A stretch of DNA of 64,000 nucleotides, from assembly GCA_034110465.1 (NCBI GenBank), contig JAWUZD010000015.1, positions 1 through 64,000 of the forward strand, given 5' to 3'. The notes beneath the pieces were generated by a model, which was not told the DNA's origin, searched no databases, and saw nothing but the letters and a program-made list of their open reading frames with translations. Source of the stretch: Aurantibacter sp034110465 (GTDB taxonomy: Bacteria > Bacteroidota > Bacteroidia > Flavobacteriales > Flavobacteriaceae). Positions 52,543 to 61,330 of this stretch are shown piece by piece (position 1 is the first letter of the stretch; every line of letters starts with the position of its first letter). Both the position numbers and the translations under genes were made by a program.

Positions 52543-54096
52543 CTAAAAATCACAAGCAGATTCTGCGCAACGCTCGCCATCCATAGCAGCACTTACAATC
52601 CCACCAGCATATCCGCCGCCTTCGCCACAAGGGAAAAGATTAGTAATTTCCGGATGCTGTAATTTTTCGTTTCTGGGAATATTTACTGGCGATGAGGTTC
52701 TAGATTCTACACCAATAACATTAGCTTCCTCGGTATAAAAACCTTTCATTTTACCACCAAAAGCAGCAAATCCTTTTCGTAATCTACTTCCTATAAATTT
52801 TGGCATTAAAGAGTGCATTGGAACCGATTTTAAACCTGGTTGGTAAGAGGTTTCGTTTAATGAGTTAGATAATTTTCCTTCTACAAAATCTGTTAAACGT
52901 TGTGCTGGTGCAGTTTGTGTTTTTCCACCAGAAACATAGGCGAATTTCTCAAAATCTTTTTGAAATTCTAAGCCTTTTAAAGCACCAAAAGATGCGTATT
53001 TTTTTAAATCGACATCTGCATTAATCTCTACGACAATTCCAGAATTTGCAAACTTGTTATTTCTACGAGAAGGCGACATTCCATTTACTACAACTTCGCC
53101 ATTTGCTGTTGCTGCAGGAACAATAAAACCGCCAGGACACATACAAAATGAGTACACACCACGACTATTCACTTGTTGTACTAAACTATAAGAAGCAGCT
53201 GGTAAAAGTTCGTTACGTTCGCCAGTACAATGGTACTGAATGTTGTCTATAATTTGCTGCGGATGCTCTACACGAACTCCCATAGCAAAGGATTTTGCTT
53301 TTAAAGTTATTTTTTTATCGTCTAATAATTGGTAAATATCTCGCGCCGAATGTCCTGTCGCTAAAATAACCCGTTCGGTTACTAATTCAGTATCATTTTT
53401 AAGCCTAAGCGCTTCGATTTTATTGTTTTTAATTACAAAATCGGTTACTCTGGTATTAAAATGAATTTCTCCACCATTATTTATAATGGTTTCACGAATA
53501 TTCTGAACCACTTTTGGTAATTTGTTGGTTCCAATATGCGGATGTGCATCGACTAAAATTTGATCGGTTGCGCCGTGAAATACTAAATTTTCAAATATTT
53601 TACGTACATCTCCACGTTTTAAACTACGTGTGTATAATTTTCCATCGCTGTAAGTTCCTGCGCCGCCTTCGCCAAAGCAATAGTTAGAATCTTCGTTTAC
53701 AAAATGATCTTGATTTATAGCTTTTAAATCTCTACGTCTGTCTTTTACATTATTACCTCGTTCTAATACAATAGGTTTGTAGCCTAATTCTATACAGCGC
53801 AATGCAGCCCACATTCCTGCTGGTCCAAAACCAATAATGTGTATAGCTTTTGCTTTAGAAACATCTTTATATTCAAACTGGTAGTCCGATTTTTCTGGTA
53901 AAGCTTCTTTTATATAAACGGCTAGTTTATAGTTTAGAATAATTTTAGCTTTTCTGGCGTCTATAGACTTTCGTAATACTTTTATTCCTGTAATTTCTGA
54001 ACGTGGAATACTTAAAAATGCTGCTGATTTTTTAAGTAAAATATCGCTTATTTCTTCTTCTTTAAGAGTAATACGAAGTTGAATGTCTTTAACCAT
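52543..54096 (-). CDS. NAD(P)/FAD-dependent oxidoreductase (COG2509 type)
   Basis: The 517-residue flavoprotein has an N-terminal ~90-residue alpha/beta domain (TLKEEEISDILLKKSAAFL) and the FAD-binding IIGFGPAGMWAALR (about 92-105). CFGEGGAGTYSDGKLYTR, VILATGHSARDIYQLL, GVRVEHPQQIID and the C-terminal FPCGEGGGYAGGIVSAAMDG also match. This is the family of 'uncharacterised FAD-dependent dehydrogenases', related to HI0933 and geranylgeranyl-reductase-like folds; the substrate is unknown. No signal peptide. It appears monocistronic. Confidence 0.88.
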   Translation of the reverse strand: MVKDIQLRITLKEEEISDILLKKSAAFLSIPRSEITGIKVLRKSIDARKAKIILNYKLAVYIKEALPEKSDYQFEYKDVSKAKAIHIIGFGPAGMWAALRCIELGYKPIVLERGNNVKDRRRDLKAINQDHFVNEDSNYCFGEGGAGTYSDGKLYTRSLKRGDVRKIFENLVFHGATDQILVDAHPHIGTNKLPKVVQNIRETIINNGGEIHFNTRVTDFVIKNNKIEALRLKNDTELVTERVILATGHSARDIYQLLDDKKITLKAKSFAMGVRVEHPQQIIDNIQYHCTGERNELLPAASYSLVQQVNSRGVYSFCMCPGGFIVPAATANGEVVVNGMSPSRRNNKFANSGIVVEINADVDLKKYASFGALKGLEFQKDFEKFAYVSGGKTQTAPAQRLTDFVEGKLSNSLNETSYQPGLKSVPMHSLMPKFIGSRLRKGFAAFGGKMKGFYTEEANVIGVESRTSSPVNIPRNEKLQHPEITNLFPCGEGGGYAGGIVSAAMDGERCAESACDF

Positions 54097-54146
54097 AGTG
54101 CGAAATTAACAAATAAATTAAGATAAGTTGCTTGTTAAATCTAAAC

Positions 54147-55058
54147 TTATCTTCTAAGATAAGTGATAAAAGAAAATTCGTAATCGTGATTTTCATCTTT
54201 TGAGTGAAACTGATTATTGATTTCTTTCCATTCGCTTAAATCGAATTTCGGAAAAAATGTATCAGCATCAAAATTGGCGTGTACTTTTGTTAATTCTATT
54301 TTCTCAGTAAAAGGAATAGCTTGCTTGTAAATTTCTCCGCCACCAATAACAAAAGGTTGTGTTTCTGTTTTAGGAATTTTAGTAAATGCTTCCTCTAAAC
54401 TATTTACTGCAATTACACCTTCAGGGACTTTATAATCTGCTTGTCTTGTAATAACAATATGTAAACGGTTTGGTAATGGTTTTGGAAAACTCTCAAACGT
54501 TTTGCGACCCATAATTATGCAATGTCCAGATGTTAGTGCTTTAAAACGTTTTAAATCGTTACGTAAATGCCAAATTAAATCGTTGTTTTTACCAATTTCG
54601 TTAGCTTCTGCAGTAGCAACAATTAATGTTAAGTTTGGAATGGTTTGCATAAGTTGTTTGTTGTAAATTTCTGATTTAGCAATATGAATGTCTTCTTTTT
54701 CAAGTATTGATTTAATTTTCTCTATTCGTGTTTTTTGAGCATCAACTAGCTTTTCTAATTGTTGTTTTTCCCATTTAGCATTCATAAATGTATTTAAAAT
54801 GTACACTTTTATGGCGTGATACATTAAAAATAGAAACCATAAAACAGAAACAATAACGCTCCAAGGATTTCCAAATACAGTAAAATTATTTCCTAGTTTT
54901 AAAAGAATATTAAAAATTAGTAGAATAGAAGTTGTTATAAAAAAGCAAATAACGTGTGTGTAAAATCGTTTTTTCTGCGAGATACGTTTTTGAGCATAGG
55001 TTATTAACTCTAATTGCTCTTGATCTATTTTTTGTATTGGTTTTTTCTTACCGAACAT
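54147..55058 (-). CDS. 2TM-domain/dihydrofolate reductase fusion
   Basis: The 303-residue protein has two parts. Residues 1-136 carry a 2TM-type domain: basic start, membrane segments at about 36-54 and 64-86, then a charged coiled coil (95-130). Residues 137-303 are a complete dihydrofolate reductase beginning MQTIPNLTLIVATAEANEIG. It shows WHLRNDLKRFKALT, IMGRKTFESFP, NRLHIVITR, VIGGGEIYKQ and the final beta-hairpin FSFITYLRR. The enzyme reduces dihydrofolate produced by ThyA, encoded nearby on the same strand. A fused membrane anchor is not normal for DHFR. The Met137 could also serve as an internal start giving a soluble form. Confidence 0.88.
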   Translation of the reverse strand: MFGKKKPIQKIDQEQLELITYAQKRISQKKRFYTHVICFFITTSILLIFNILLKLGNNFTVFGNPWSVIVSVLWFLFLMYHAIKVYILNTFMNAKWEKQQLEKLVDAQKTRIEKIKSILEKEDIHIAKSEIYNKQLMQTIPNLTLIVATAEANEIGKNNDLIWHLRNDLKRFKALTSGHCIIMGRKTFESFPKPLPNRLHIVITRQADYKVPEGVIAVNSLEEAFTKIPKTETQPFVIGGGEIYKQAIPFTEKIELTKVHANFDADTFFPKFDLSEWKEINNQFHSKDENHDYEFSFITYLRR

Positions 55059-55065
55059 AGTTGCT

Positions 55066-55905
55066 TTAGAAATAAATAGTCATTAAATAAGAGAAATCAA
55101 AATCAATTGGTTTCTCATTTTTTATTGCTGGTTTTTTAAATTTAGGAAGTCTTCTTAAAACTCGAATAACTTCTTTTGCCATTTCTTTTTTATGAGCTTT
55201 AGCGGTTATATCTTTTATATTTCCTTCTTTGTCTACAGTAAATAATACTCTAAATTGAGTTGTTTTATCTTGAGGAAATAACCTGTCCGCTAACTCTAAA
55301 TCAACACTTAATTGTATAAAATTGGAAACTTTTTTAATAGTGCATTCTTCTAAAAGTTTATTATTAATAATTTTAGTACAGCGTTTATGTGTTGGATAAA
55401 CTAAAGGGGTTTGTTTTATGGTAGCTTCGTTTTTAATAACAAACTTTATTGGTAAGCCATATGGAACGCCAACTGGTTTGCCTTTAAAATAACCTGGTTT
55501 TTCAAAAGTTGGAATTAATTTTAGAACTCTAATAGCTTCGGCTTCTAGGATAATGTGTTCCGCTTTTACTTTAATATCTATTATTTCACCTTTTTTACTG
55601 ATCTTAAAGCTACAGCTTATTCTTGTAGGTCCATCAGGTAAACCTAATTTTTGTGCAATTGAAATATCAAAATTTTTAGAGATTAGTTCATTAATTTTTG
55701 AACTCATACATTGTTTCCTTTCTTCTGAATTTATAGCGGTACTACAACCAAAATAAATCGGTACGTCTTCTATAATTGAAAATGGAATTTCTTTTACCTT
55801 ATTTGTTACACGTAACGAGTCTATATCTATTGGACTTGTGCTCTCTTGAGAGAAAATTATGCCTGTTGTTAAAAGTAGTGCAATAGCTAATAATGCCTTT
55901 TTCAT
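55066..55905 (-). CDS. secreted protein with two TonB-C-like domains
   Basis: The 279-residue protein has a signal peptide (MKKALLAIALLLTTGIIFSQ) and two similar halves (about 35-165 and 180-275). Each half contains SCSFKISKKGEIIDIKVKA / RVLFTVDKEGNIKDITAKA followed by EAIRVLKLIPTFEKPGY / EVIRVLRRLPKFKKPA. This is the pattern of the TonB C-terminal domain as found in many Bacteroidetes 'energy transducer TonB' proteins. It has no N-terminal membrane anchor or proline-rich spacer, so it is probably not a true energy transducer. It lies between the DHFR fusion (7 nt) and thyA (25 nt), on the same strand. Confidence 0.75.
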   Translation of the reverse strand: MKKALLAIALLLTTGIIFSQESTSPIDIDSLRVTNKVKEIPFSIIEDVPIYFGCSTAINSEERKQCMSSKINELISKNFDISIAQKLGLPDGPTRISCSFKISKKGEIIDIKVKAEHIILEAEAIRVLKLIPTFEKPGYFKGKPVGVPYGLPIKFVIKNEATIKQTPLVYPTHKRCTKIINNKLLEECTIKKVSNFIQLSVDLELADRLFPQDKTTQFRVLFTVDKEGNIKDITAKAHKKEMAKEVIRVLRRLPKFKKPAIKNEKPIDFDFSYLMTIYF

Positions 55906-55930
55906 ATTTTATTAGGTTGTGTAGCGCTTA

Positions 55931-56755
55931 TTAGATAGCAACTTTTCCTTTAATATGCGGATGCGGATTATAATCTGTTAATGTAAAATCTTCAAATTTA
56001 AAATCGAAGATATCTGTAATTTCAGGGTTTAAAGTCATTTTTGGTAATGGTCTGCATTCACGAGATAATTGTTCTTCTAATTGTTCTTTATGATTGTTAT
56101 AGATATGTGCATCTCCAAAGGTGTGAATAAATTCTCCTGCTTCGTAACCACAAACTTGTGCCATCATCATAGTAAACAACGCATAACTTCCAATATTAAA
56201 AGGTACGCCAAGAAAAATATCTGCGCTACGTTGGTATAGTTGACAACTCAACTTTCCATCGGCTACATAAAATTGAAAAAATGCGTGGCAAGGTGGCAAT
56301 GCCGCTTTTCCGTTAGCAACGTTTTCATCAAAAGATAAAGATGTGTCTGGCAAAACTGATGGATTCCAAGCAGAAACTAACATACGTCTGCTATTAGGAT
56401 TGTTTTTTAAAGTATCTACAACTTCTTTAATTTGATCTACTTCGTCGCTATTCCAATTACGCCATTGGTGTCCATAAACTGGACCTAGATTTCCATTTTT
56501 ATCGGCCCATTCGTTCCAGATTCTTACGCCATTTTCTGTTAAGTAATCGATGTTTGTATCTCCTTTTAGAAACCAAAGCAACTCATAAATAATAGATTTT
56601 AAATGCAATTTTTTAGTCGTAACCATAGGGAAACCTTCACTTAAGTCAAAACGCATTTGATAACCAAAAACACTTTTAGTTCCAGTTCCAGTTCTGTCTC
56701 CTTTTTCGTTTCCGTGTTCTAAAACGTGTTTTACTAAGTTGTGATATTGTTTCAT
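55931..56755 (-). CDS. thyA: thymidylate synthase
   Basis: The 274-residue enzyme methylates dUMP to dTMP using methylene-tetrahydrofolate, yielding dihydrofolate. Signatures are DRTGTGTKSVFGYQMRFDL, GDTNIDYL, YGHQWRNW, NPNSRRMLVSAWNP, catalytic Cys156 in ALPPCHAFFQFY, QRSADIFLGVPFNI and HIYNNHKEQ. Slightly longer than E. coli ThyA (264). With the downstream DHFR it completes the dTMP/folate cycle. Confidence 0.96.
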   Translation of the reverse strand: MKQYHNLVKHVLEHGNEKGDRTGTGTKSVFGYQMRFDLSEGFPMVTTKKLHLKSIIYELLWFLKGDTNIDYLTENGVRIWNEWADKNGNLGPVYGHQWRNWNSDEVDQIKEVVDTLKNNPNSRRMLVSAWNPSVLPDTSLSFDENVANGKAALPPCHAFFQFYVADGKLSCQLYQRSADIFLGVPFNIGSYALFTMMMAQVCGYEAGEFIHTFGDAHIYNNHKEQLEEQLSRECRPLPKMTLNPEITDIFDFKFEDFTLTDYNPHPHIKGKVAI

Positions 56756-56796
56756 CTATTTTAAGATCTAATATTAAAGTTTAAAAATAAAAAATA

Positions 56797-56823
56797 AGGG
56801 TTGAATGCTAAGCAATCAACCCT
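56797..56823 (-). terminator. terminator after the nucleoside transporter gene
   Basis: Stem AGGGTTGA / TCAACCCT extended by TGCT / AGCA across one mismatch; A-rich plus-strand flank supplies the U tract. Confidence 0.8.
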
Positions 56824-56852
56824 ATAATATATAAAAAAGTTATTAACTAATT

Positions 56853-58568
56853 TTATCCAATAATCATTCCTGCAATAGTAGCAGAAATTAAAGAGGCAAT
56901 TGTTCCTCCAATTAAGGCTTTCATTCCAAATTTAGACAAGTTTTTACGTTGTCCAGGAGCTAGAGAACCAATTCCACCAATTTGAATTCCAATAGAGGCA
57001 AAGTTTGCAAAACCACAAAGCATATAAGTTGCCATAATAATTGACTTTTCGTAGGTTAAATGTGTTGCGTTTGCTACGTTTTTAAGTTCTGCTAATTGTA
57101 TATATCCAATAAATTCGCTTGCGGCTAATTTTATACCTAACAATTGTCCCATTAAAGCCATATCTTCTGTTGCAACTCCAATTAACCACATTAGTGGTGC
57201 AAATACATAACCTAAAATAAACTCTAAAGATAAACTATCATATGGCGTACTTTTAGCAATTACTTCGTTTAAAGAAGTGAATGTCCAGTCTAAATTTAAT
57301 GCATTAATAGTTATTCCACTAAAACTTGCTAATCCACCTAAAAGACCATTAATCATGGCAATAAAAGCAACAAAAACTAAAAGCATTGCTCCAACATTTA
57401 CTGCTAAACGCAAGCCTTCTGTTGTTCCGTTTGCAATAGCATCTAATATGTTAGACCCAATTTTTTCTTGTGATACTTTTACATCTGTATTAACTTCTTC
57501 TGTTTGAGGAAATAATATTTTAGAGATTACAATTGCTCCTGGCGCAGCCATTACAGATGCAGCTAATAAATGCTTAGCATAAAATAGTTGTAAAACTTCA
57601 TCGTCTCCACCTAAAAATCCAATATATGCTGCTAAAACGGCTCCAGCTACGGTTGCCATTCCGCCAATCATAACTAAGAGTATTTCCGACTTATTCATTT
57701 TTTCTAAATAAGCTTTAATTAAAAGAGGTGCTTCTGTTTGGCCTAAAAAGATGTTTCCTGCAACACTTAAACTTTCTGCTCCAGAAATTCCAAGGACTTT
57801 AGATAGTAGAATTCCCATAAGTTTTACTACTTTTTGAATAATACCTAAATAAAATAAAACAGAAGTTAATGCAGAGAAGAATAGGATAGTAGGTAATACT
57901 TGAAAAGCAAAAATAAATCCAAAAGAAGTAACATCTAACATTCCTCCAAATAAAAATTCACTACCAGCTTGAGTAAAACCTAAAAGTTTAATGAAACCTA
58001 AACCTATAAATTCAAAAACTGTTTTTACAAAACTAATTTTTAGAACTCCAACAGCAATTATTAATTGTAGTGCTAAACCTAAACCAACGGTTTTCCAATT
58101 TACAGCTCTGCGGTTACTACTAAATAGAAATGCTATAAAAATTAATGAAATCATTCCTAATATTCCACGCCATAAACTTGTAAATGTAAATCCCTGACTT
58201 GCTATTATTTCTGCTGTGCTTTCTTTAATTGGAGTCGCTAAAATAATTTCTTTTTCAATCTTAGTTGTATATGAAAATGATTTTCCTTCAGATAATAGTG
58301 TTAAGGTTGAATCTGTTAACGTATTAATTTTATAACGTTCAATAGAATCGTTTCCTTTAGAGAAATAAGTAATTATAAGATTGTTTTGCTTGATATAATC
58401 TCCAGTAGCAATTAAACTATCTGATTGTGATGTGTATTTAAATGTATTGTCTTTAAATTCTAAGTTTGAAGTGTTATCTGATGATAACCATTGTTTTTCT
58501 AATTCTTGACTGTTTGAAAATTGAATAGCAAAGCATAAAAATGCCAAAAATAGAAAAATTGATCTCAT
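56853..58568 (-). CDS. concentrative nucleoside transporter (NupC/CNT) with extra N-terminal domain
   Basis: The 571-residue protein imports nucleosides with Na+ or H+. Residues about 1-20 look like a signal peptide (MRSIFLFLAFLCFAIQFSNS). About 21-125 form a small beta-rich domain with a lipocalin-like look (WLSSDNTSNLEFKDNTF, GDYIKQNNLIITYF). From ~135 the CNT core follows, with SVAGNIFLGQTEAPLLIKAYL, GGMATVAGAVLAAYIGFLG, MAAPGAIVISKILFP and the end region CGFANFASIGIQIGGIGSLAPGQR. E. coli NupC is ~400 residues and has no such domain. It lies 5 nt after the bifunctional nuclease gene, near thyA. Confidence 0.9.
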   Translation of the reverse strand: MRSIFLFLAFLCFAIQFSNSQELEKQWLSSDNTSNLEFKDNTFKYTSQSDSLIATGDYIKQNNLIITYFSKGNDSIERYKINTLTDSTLTLLSEGKSFSYTTKIEKEIILATPIKESTAEIIASQGFTFTSLWRGILGMISLIFIAFLFSSNRRAVNWKTVGLGLALQLIIAVGVLKISFVKTVFEFIGLGFIKLLGFTQAGSEFLFGGMLDVTSFGFIFAFQVLPTILFFSALTSVLFYLGIIQKVVKLMGILLSKVLGISGAESLSVAGNIFLGQTEAPLLIKAYLEKMNKSEILLVMIGGMATVAGAVLAAYIGFLGGDDEVLQLFYAKHLLAASVMAAPGAIVISKILFPQTEEVNTDVKVSQEKIGSNILDAIANGTTEGLRLAVNVGAMLLVFVAFIAMINGLLGGLASFSGITINALNLDWTFTSLNEVIAKSTPYDSLSLEFILGYVFAPLMWLIGVATEDMALMGQLLGIKLAASEFIGYIQLAELKNVANATHLTYEKSIIMATYMLCGFANFASIGIQIGGIGSLAPGQRKNLSKFGMKALIGGTIASLISATIAGMIIG

Positions 58569-58573
58569 AAAAA

Positions 58574-59212
58574 TTATCGTTTTGAAATTTCGTCTCTTAA
58601 ATGAGCAGCTTTTTCGTAGTCTTCGTTAGCTACAGCTTCATCTAAAAGATCATTAAGTTCTTGTAAAGATTTACCTGATAAAGTGTTTTTGGGCGTTTCT
58701 TCTTGTTCTTCTTCAAGATCAGCTAAAATCGCATCTACTAAAATGTCATCTTCATCGTTAAAGTCGTCGTCACTCTCAGTTGTTGTTAAGCCTTGTTCTC
58801 CTTTTAAGAAGATTCCTGCCTTGTCCAATATGTTTTTGTAAGTAAAAATAGGCGCTTTAAAACGTAAAGCTAATGCAATAGCATCGCTTGTTCTTGCGTC
58901 TATAATTTCTTCAATGTTATCACGCTCACAAATTAGGCTTGAGTAAAACACGCCATCTACTAATTTATGGATAATGACTTGTTTTACAACAATGTCAAAT
59001 CTATCGGAAAATGTTTTAAATAAATCGTGTGTTAAAGGTCTAGGTGGACTAATTTCTTTTTCTAAAGCAATAGCAATACTTTGTGCCTCAAAAGCACCAA
59101 TAACTATTGGTAGTTTGCGTTCGCCATTAATCTCGTTCAAAATTAGCGCATAAGCACCATTTTGTGTTTGACTATACGATATGCCTTTTATGTTTAATCT
59201 TACTAAACTCAT
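58574..59212 (-). CDS. bifunctional nuclease (DUF151) family protein with UVR motif
   Basis: The 212-residue protein has an N-terminal BFN/DUF151 domain (about 1-135: LPIVIGAFEAQSIAIALEKE, RPLTHDLFKTFSDRF, DARTSDAIALALRFKAPIF). An acidic linker (about 145-178) follows. A C-terminal UVR motif (about 182-212, LQELNDLLDEAVANEDYEKA) is the UvrB/UvrC interaction element. BFN proteins were named for plant nucleases; bacterial members may act in stress or DNA metabolism. The pairing with UVR suggests protein-protein contact. Cotranscribed with the nucleoside transporter. Confidence 0.88.
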   Translation of the reverse strand: MSLVRLNIKGISYSQTQNGAYALILNEINGERKLPIVIGAFEAQSIAIALEKEISPPRPLTHDLFKTFSDRFDIVVKQVIIHKLVDGVFYSSLICERDNIEEIIDARTSDAIALALRFKAPIFTYKNILDKAGIFLKGEQGLTTTESDDDFNDEDDILVDAILADLEEEQEETPKNTLSGKSLQELNDLLDEAVANEDYEKAAHLRDEISKR

Positions 59213-59230
59213 AGTTGCTATAAAAAAGTA

Positions 59231-59301
59231 AAGAACTGCTTAAATTAGGACTTTACCAAACTGATGTTATCAATTTTAGAGGTCTAATTTAAGCAATTCT
59301 T
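59231..59301. repeat. long inverted repeat between etfA and the nuclease gene
   Basis: 18-nt arms (59231-59248 and 59284-59301; core GCTTAAATTAG / CTAATTTAAGC) pair at 17 of 18 positions around a 35-nt spacer. In RNA this gives a long stem in the 115-nt gap. It could terminate etfA or control the next gene. Confidence 0.65.
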
Positions 59302-59327
59302 TTAAAAGAATAATCTTTAATTTGTAA

Positions 59328-60290
59328 TTAAGCGTTTGCTAATTTAAATGCTTTTAGTTTTTCTATAAGTTGTGGGACTACTTCAAAAGCATCTCCTACA
59401 ACACCATAGTCTGCAGCCTTAAAGAAAGGTGCTTCTGCATCTGTATTAATAACAACTTTTATTTTACTTGCGCTAATTCCTGCTAAATGCTGTATTGCTC
59501 CAGAAATTCCAATAGCAATGTATAGGTTTGTTGCTACAGGTTTTCCTGTTTGACCTACGTGTTCACTATGTGGTCTCCAACCTAAATCAGATACTGGTTT
59601 AGAGCAAGCTGTTGCAGCTCCTAAAACATCTGCAAGTTCTTCAATCATTCCCCAGTTTTCTGGACCTTTTAATCCTCTACCTGCTGAGACAACGACTTCT
59701 GCATCTGCAATACTAACTTTGTCTGACGCTAAGTCTATAGATTCTACAGTTACACCATTTGTTGGTAGGCTAGGAGCAAAAGATTCAGAAGTTGCGCTTG
59801 CAGAATTTTCTACTAAACCGTAAGCATTGTTAGAAATTCCAACAATTTTTACGTCTGTATTTATAGTTGTATTGTTAAAAGCTTTATTAGTAAAAGCAGT
59901 ACGTTTTACCGTAAAAGGTGATGTGTTACTTGGTACTTCAACCACATTAGAAACATAGCCAGCTTCTAAATTAATAGCTAAAATTGGTGCCAAATATTTA
60001 CTATCTGCACTTTGGCTTACTACAATTACTTTTGCGTCTTCTTGCTTTGCGGCTTGAGAAATAGCTGAAGCGTAAGATTTTGCATTGAATTTATCTAATT
60101 CAGAACTAGAGATGTTTAATACTTTATCTACACCATAAGAAGCTAACGCACTTGCATCTGCTGCGTTTACAGTAACAGCTGTAACTGTAGTACCTAGTTG
60201 AGAAGCTACTGCTTTTGCATATGAAGCGACTTCGAAAGCTGTTTTTTTAAATTTTCCGTTTTCTGATTCTGTATATACTAAAACTGACAT
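59328..60290 (-). CDS. etfA: electron transfer flavoprotein subunit alpha
   Basis: The 320-residue FAD-binding subunit shuttles electrons from acyl-CoA dehydrogenases to the respiratory chain. It has the ETF domain N-terminus and the FAD signature VVSAGRGLKGPENWGMIEEL. GAATACSKPVSDLGWRPHSEH, VGQTGKPVATNLYIAIGISG and the INTDAEAPFFKAADYGVVGD end are conserved. It follows etfB on the minus strand with a 112-nt gap filled with hairpins. Confidence 0.95.
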   Translation of the reverse strand: MSVLVYTESENGKFKKTAFEVASYAKAVASQLGTTVTAVTVNAADASALASYGVDKVLNISSSELDKFNAKSYASAISQAAKQEDAKVIVVSQSADSKYLAPILAINLEAGYVSNVVEVPSNTSPFTVKRTAFTNKAFNNTTINTDVKIVGISNNAYGLVENSASATSESFAPSLPTNGVTVESIDLASDKVSIADAEVVVSAGRGLKGPENWGMIEELADVLGAATACSKPVSDLGWRPHSEHVGQTGKPVATNLYIAIGISGAIQHLAGISASKIKVVINTDAEAPFFKAADYGVVGDAFEVVPQLIEKLKAFKLANA

Positions 60291-60310
60291 AATTTAATTT
60301 TTGTTTTTAA

Positions 60311-60407
60311 TTTCCACGAAGGTGAAAATCTAATTAATGTTTACTTAGAAATTCTAAACTTATAATTATTCTGAAATATATTCAGAATAATTTAGGTGTT
60401 ACCTAAA
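60311..60407 (-). promoter_or_regulatory. hairpin array between etfB and etfA
   Basis: Three palindromes in the intercistronic gap: TTTCCAC..GTGAAAA (60311-60329), the perfect 11-bp ATTATTCTGAA / TTCAGAATAAT with 5-nt loop (60365-60391), and TTTAGGT / ACCTAAA (60391-60407), which covers the etfB stop. No strong T run follows, so RNA stability or processing is more likely than termination. Confidence 0.55.
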
Positions 60408-61149
60408 TAACTTTAGCTTCGTTATGAAGTAAGTTTATTAATTCGTCTAAGTTTTCTGCATCTACTAATTTAACAGCGCCTCTTGGTGCTGGTTTTTCAA
60501 AGCTTACGGCAGAAGTTTCAGTTGTTTCTACAGAAGCCTCTAAAACCGTTAAAGGTTTTTTACGAGCCATCATAATTCCTCTCATATTTGGAATACGTAA
60601 ATCACTTTCTTCAACCAATCCTTTTTGTCCACCAATTACTAAAGGTAAACTTGTAGCAACAGTTTCTTTTCCACCATCAATTTCTCTAATAGCTTTAGCA
60701 TTAGTGCCATCAATTTCTAAAGAAATACAGTTAGTTACAAAATTAGCATCAGTTAATTCGGCTAACATTCCTGGTACCATAGCACCATTATAATCTATTG
60801 ACTCTCTTCCAGCAATTACTAAATCGTAGCCACCATCTTTTACGACTTTAGCTAATTCTTTAGCAACCTGAAAACCATCTTTAGCTTCCGTGTTAACTCT
60901 AATTGCATTATCTGCTCCAATGGCTAATGCCTTACGTAATGTAGATTCTGTTTCTGCACCACCAACATTTACCACATCTACACTTGCGCCTTGTTTTTCT
61001 TTAAACCACATAGCACGCGTTAATCCAAACTCATCATTTGGGTTAATTACAAATTGTACACCATTGGTATCAAATTTTGTGTCTCCATCTGTAAAATTGA
61101 TCTTTGATGTTGTGTCTGGTACGTGACTAATACACACTAAAATTTTCAT
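60403..61149 (-). CDS. etfB: electron transfer flavoprotein subunit beta
   Basis: The 248-residue partner of EtfA binds AMP structurally. It has MKILVCISHVPDTTSKINF, NPNDEFGLTRAM, ALAIGADNAIRV, DLVIAGRESIDYNGAMVPGM and the recognition loop LPLVIGGQKGLVEESDLRIP NMRGIMMARKKPL, the ETF-beta signature region. It is divergent from pdhB across 210 nt of AT-rich intergenic DNA. Confidence 0.95.
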   Translation of the reverse strand: MKILVCISHVPDTTSKINFTDGDTKFDTNGVQFVINPNDEFGLTRAMWFKEKQGASVDVVNVGGAETESTLRKALAIGADNAIRVNTEAKDGFQVAKELAKVVKDGGYDLVIAGRESIDYNGAMVPGMLAELTDANFVTNCISLEIDGTNAKAIREIDGGKETVATSLPLVIGGQKGLVEESDLRIPNMRGIMMARKKPLTVLEASVETTETSAVSFEKPAPRGAVKLVDAENLDELINLLHNEAKVI

Positions 61150-61330
61150 ATAATTTTTTTTATAAATTGTCTAAAACGATTTTGTAAAAATCCGCTATTT
61201 TTAACCTTTTGCAAAATAAAAAGAGTAAAATTTACGAGAATACGAATTTAATACATTTTTTATAAAAATATACTATGCGTGCATAATAAATTTTAAATAA
61301 AACTTTTACTTATATTTTTTTATTTATGCT

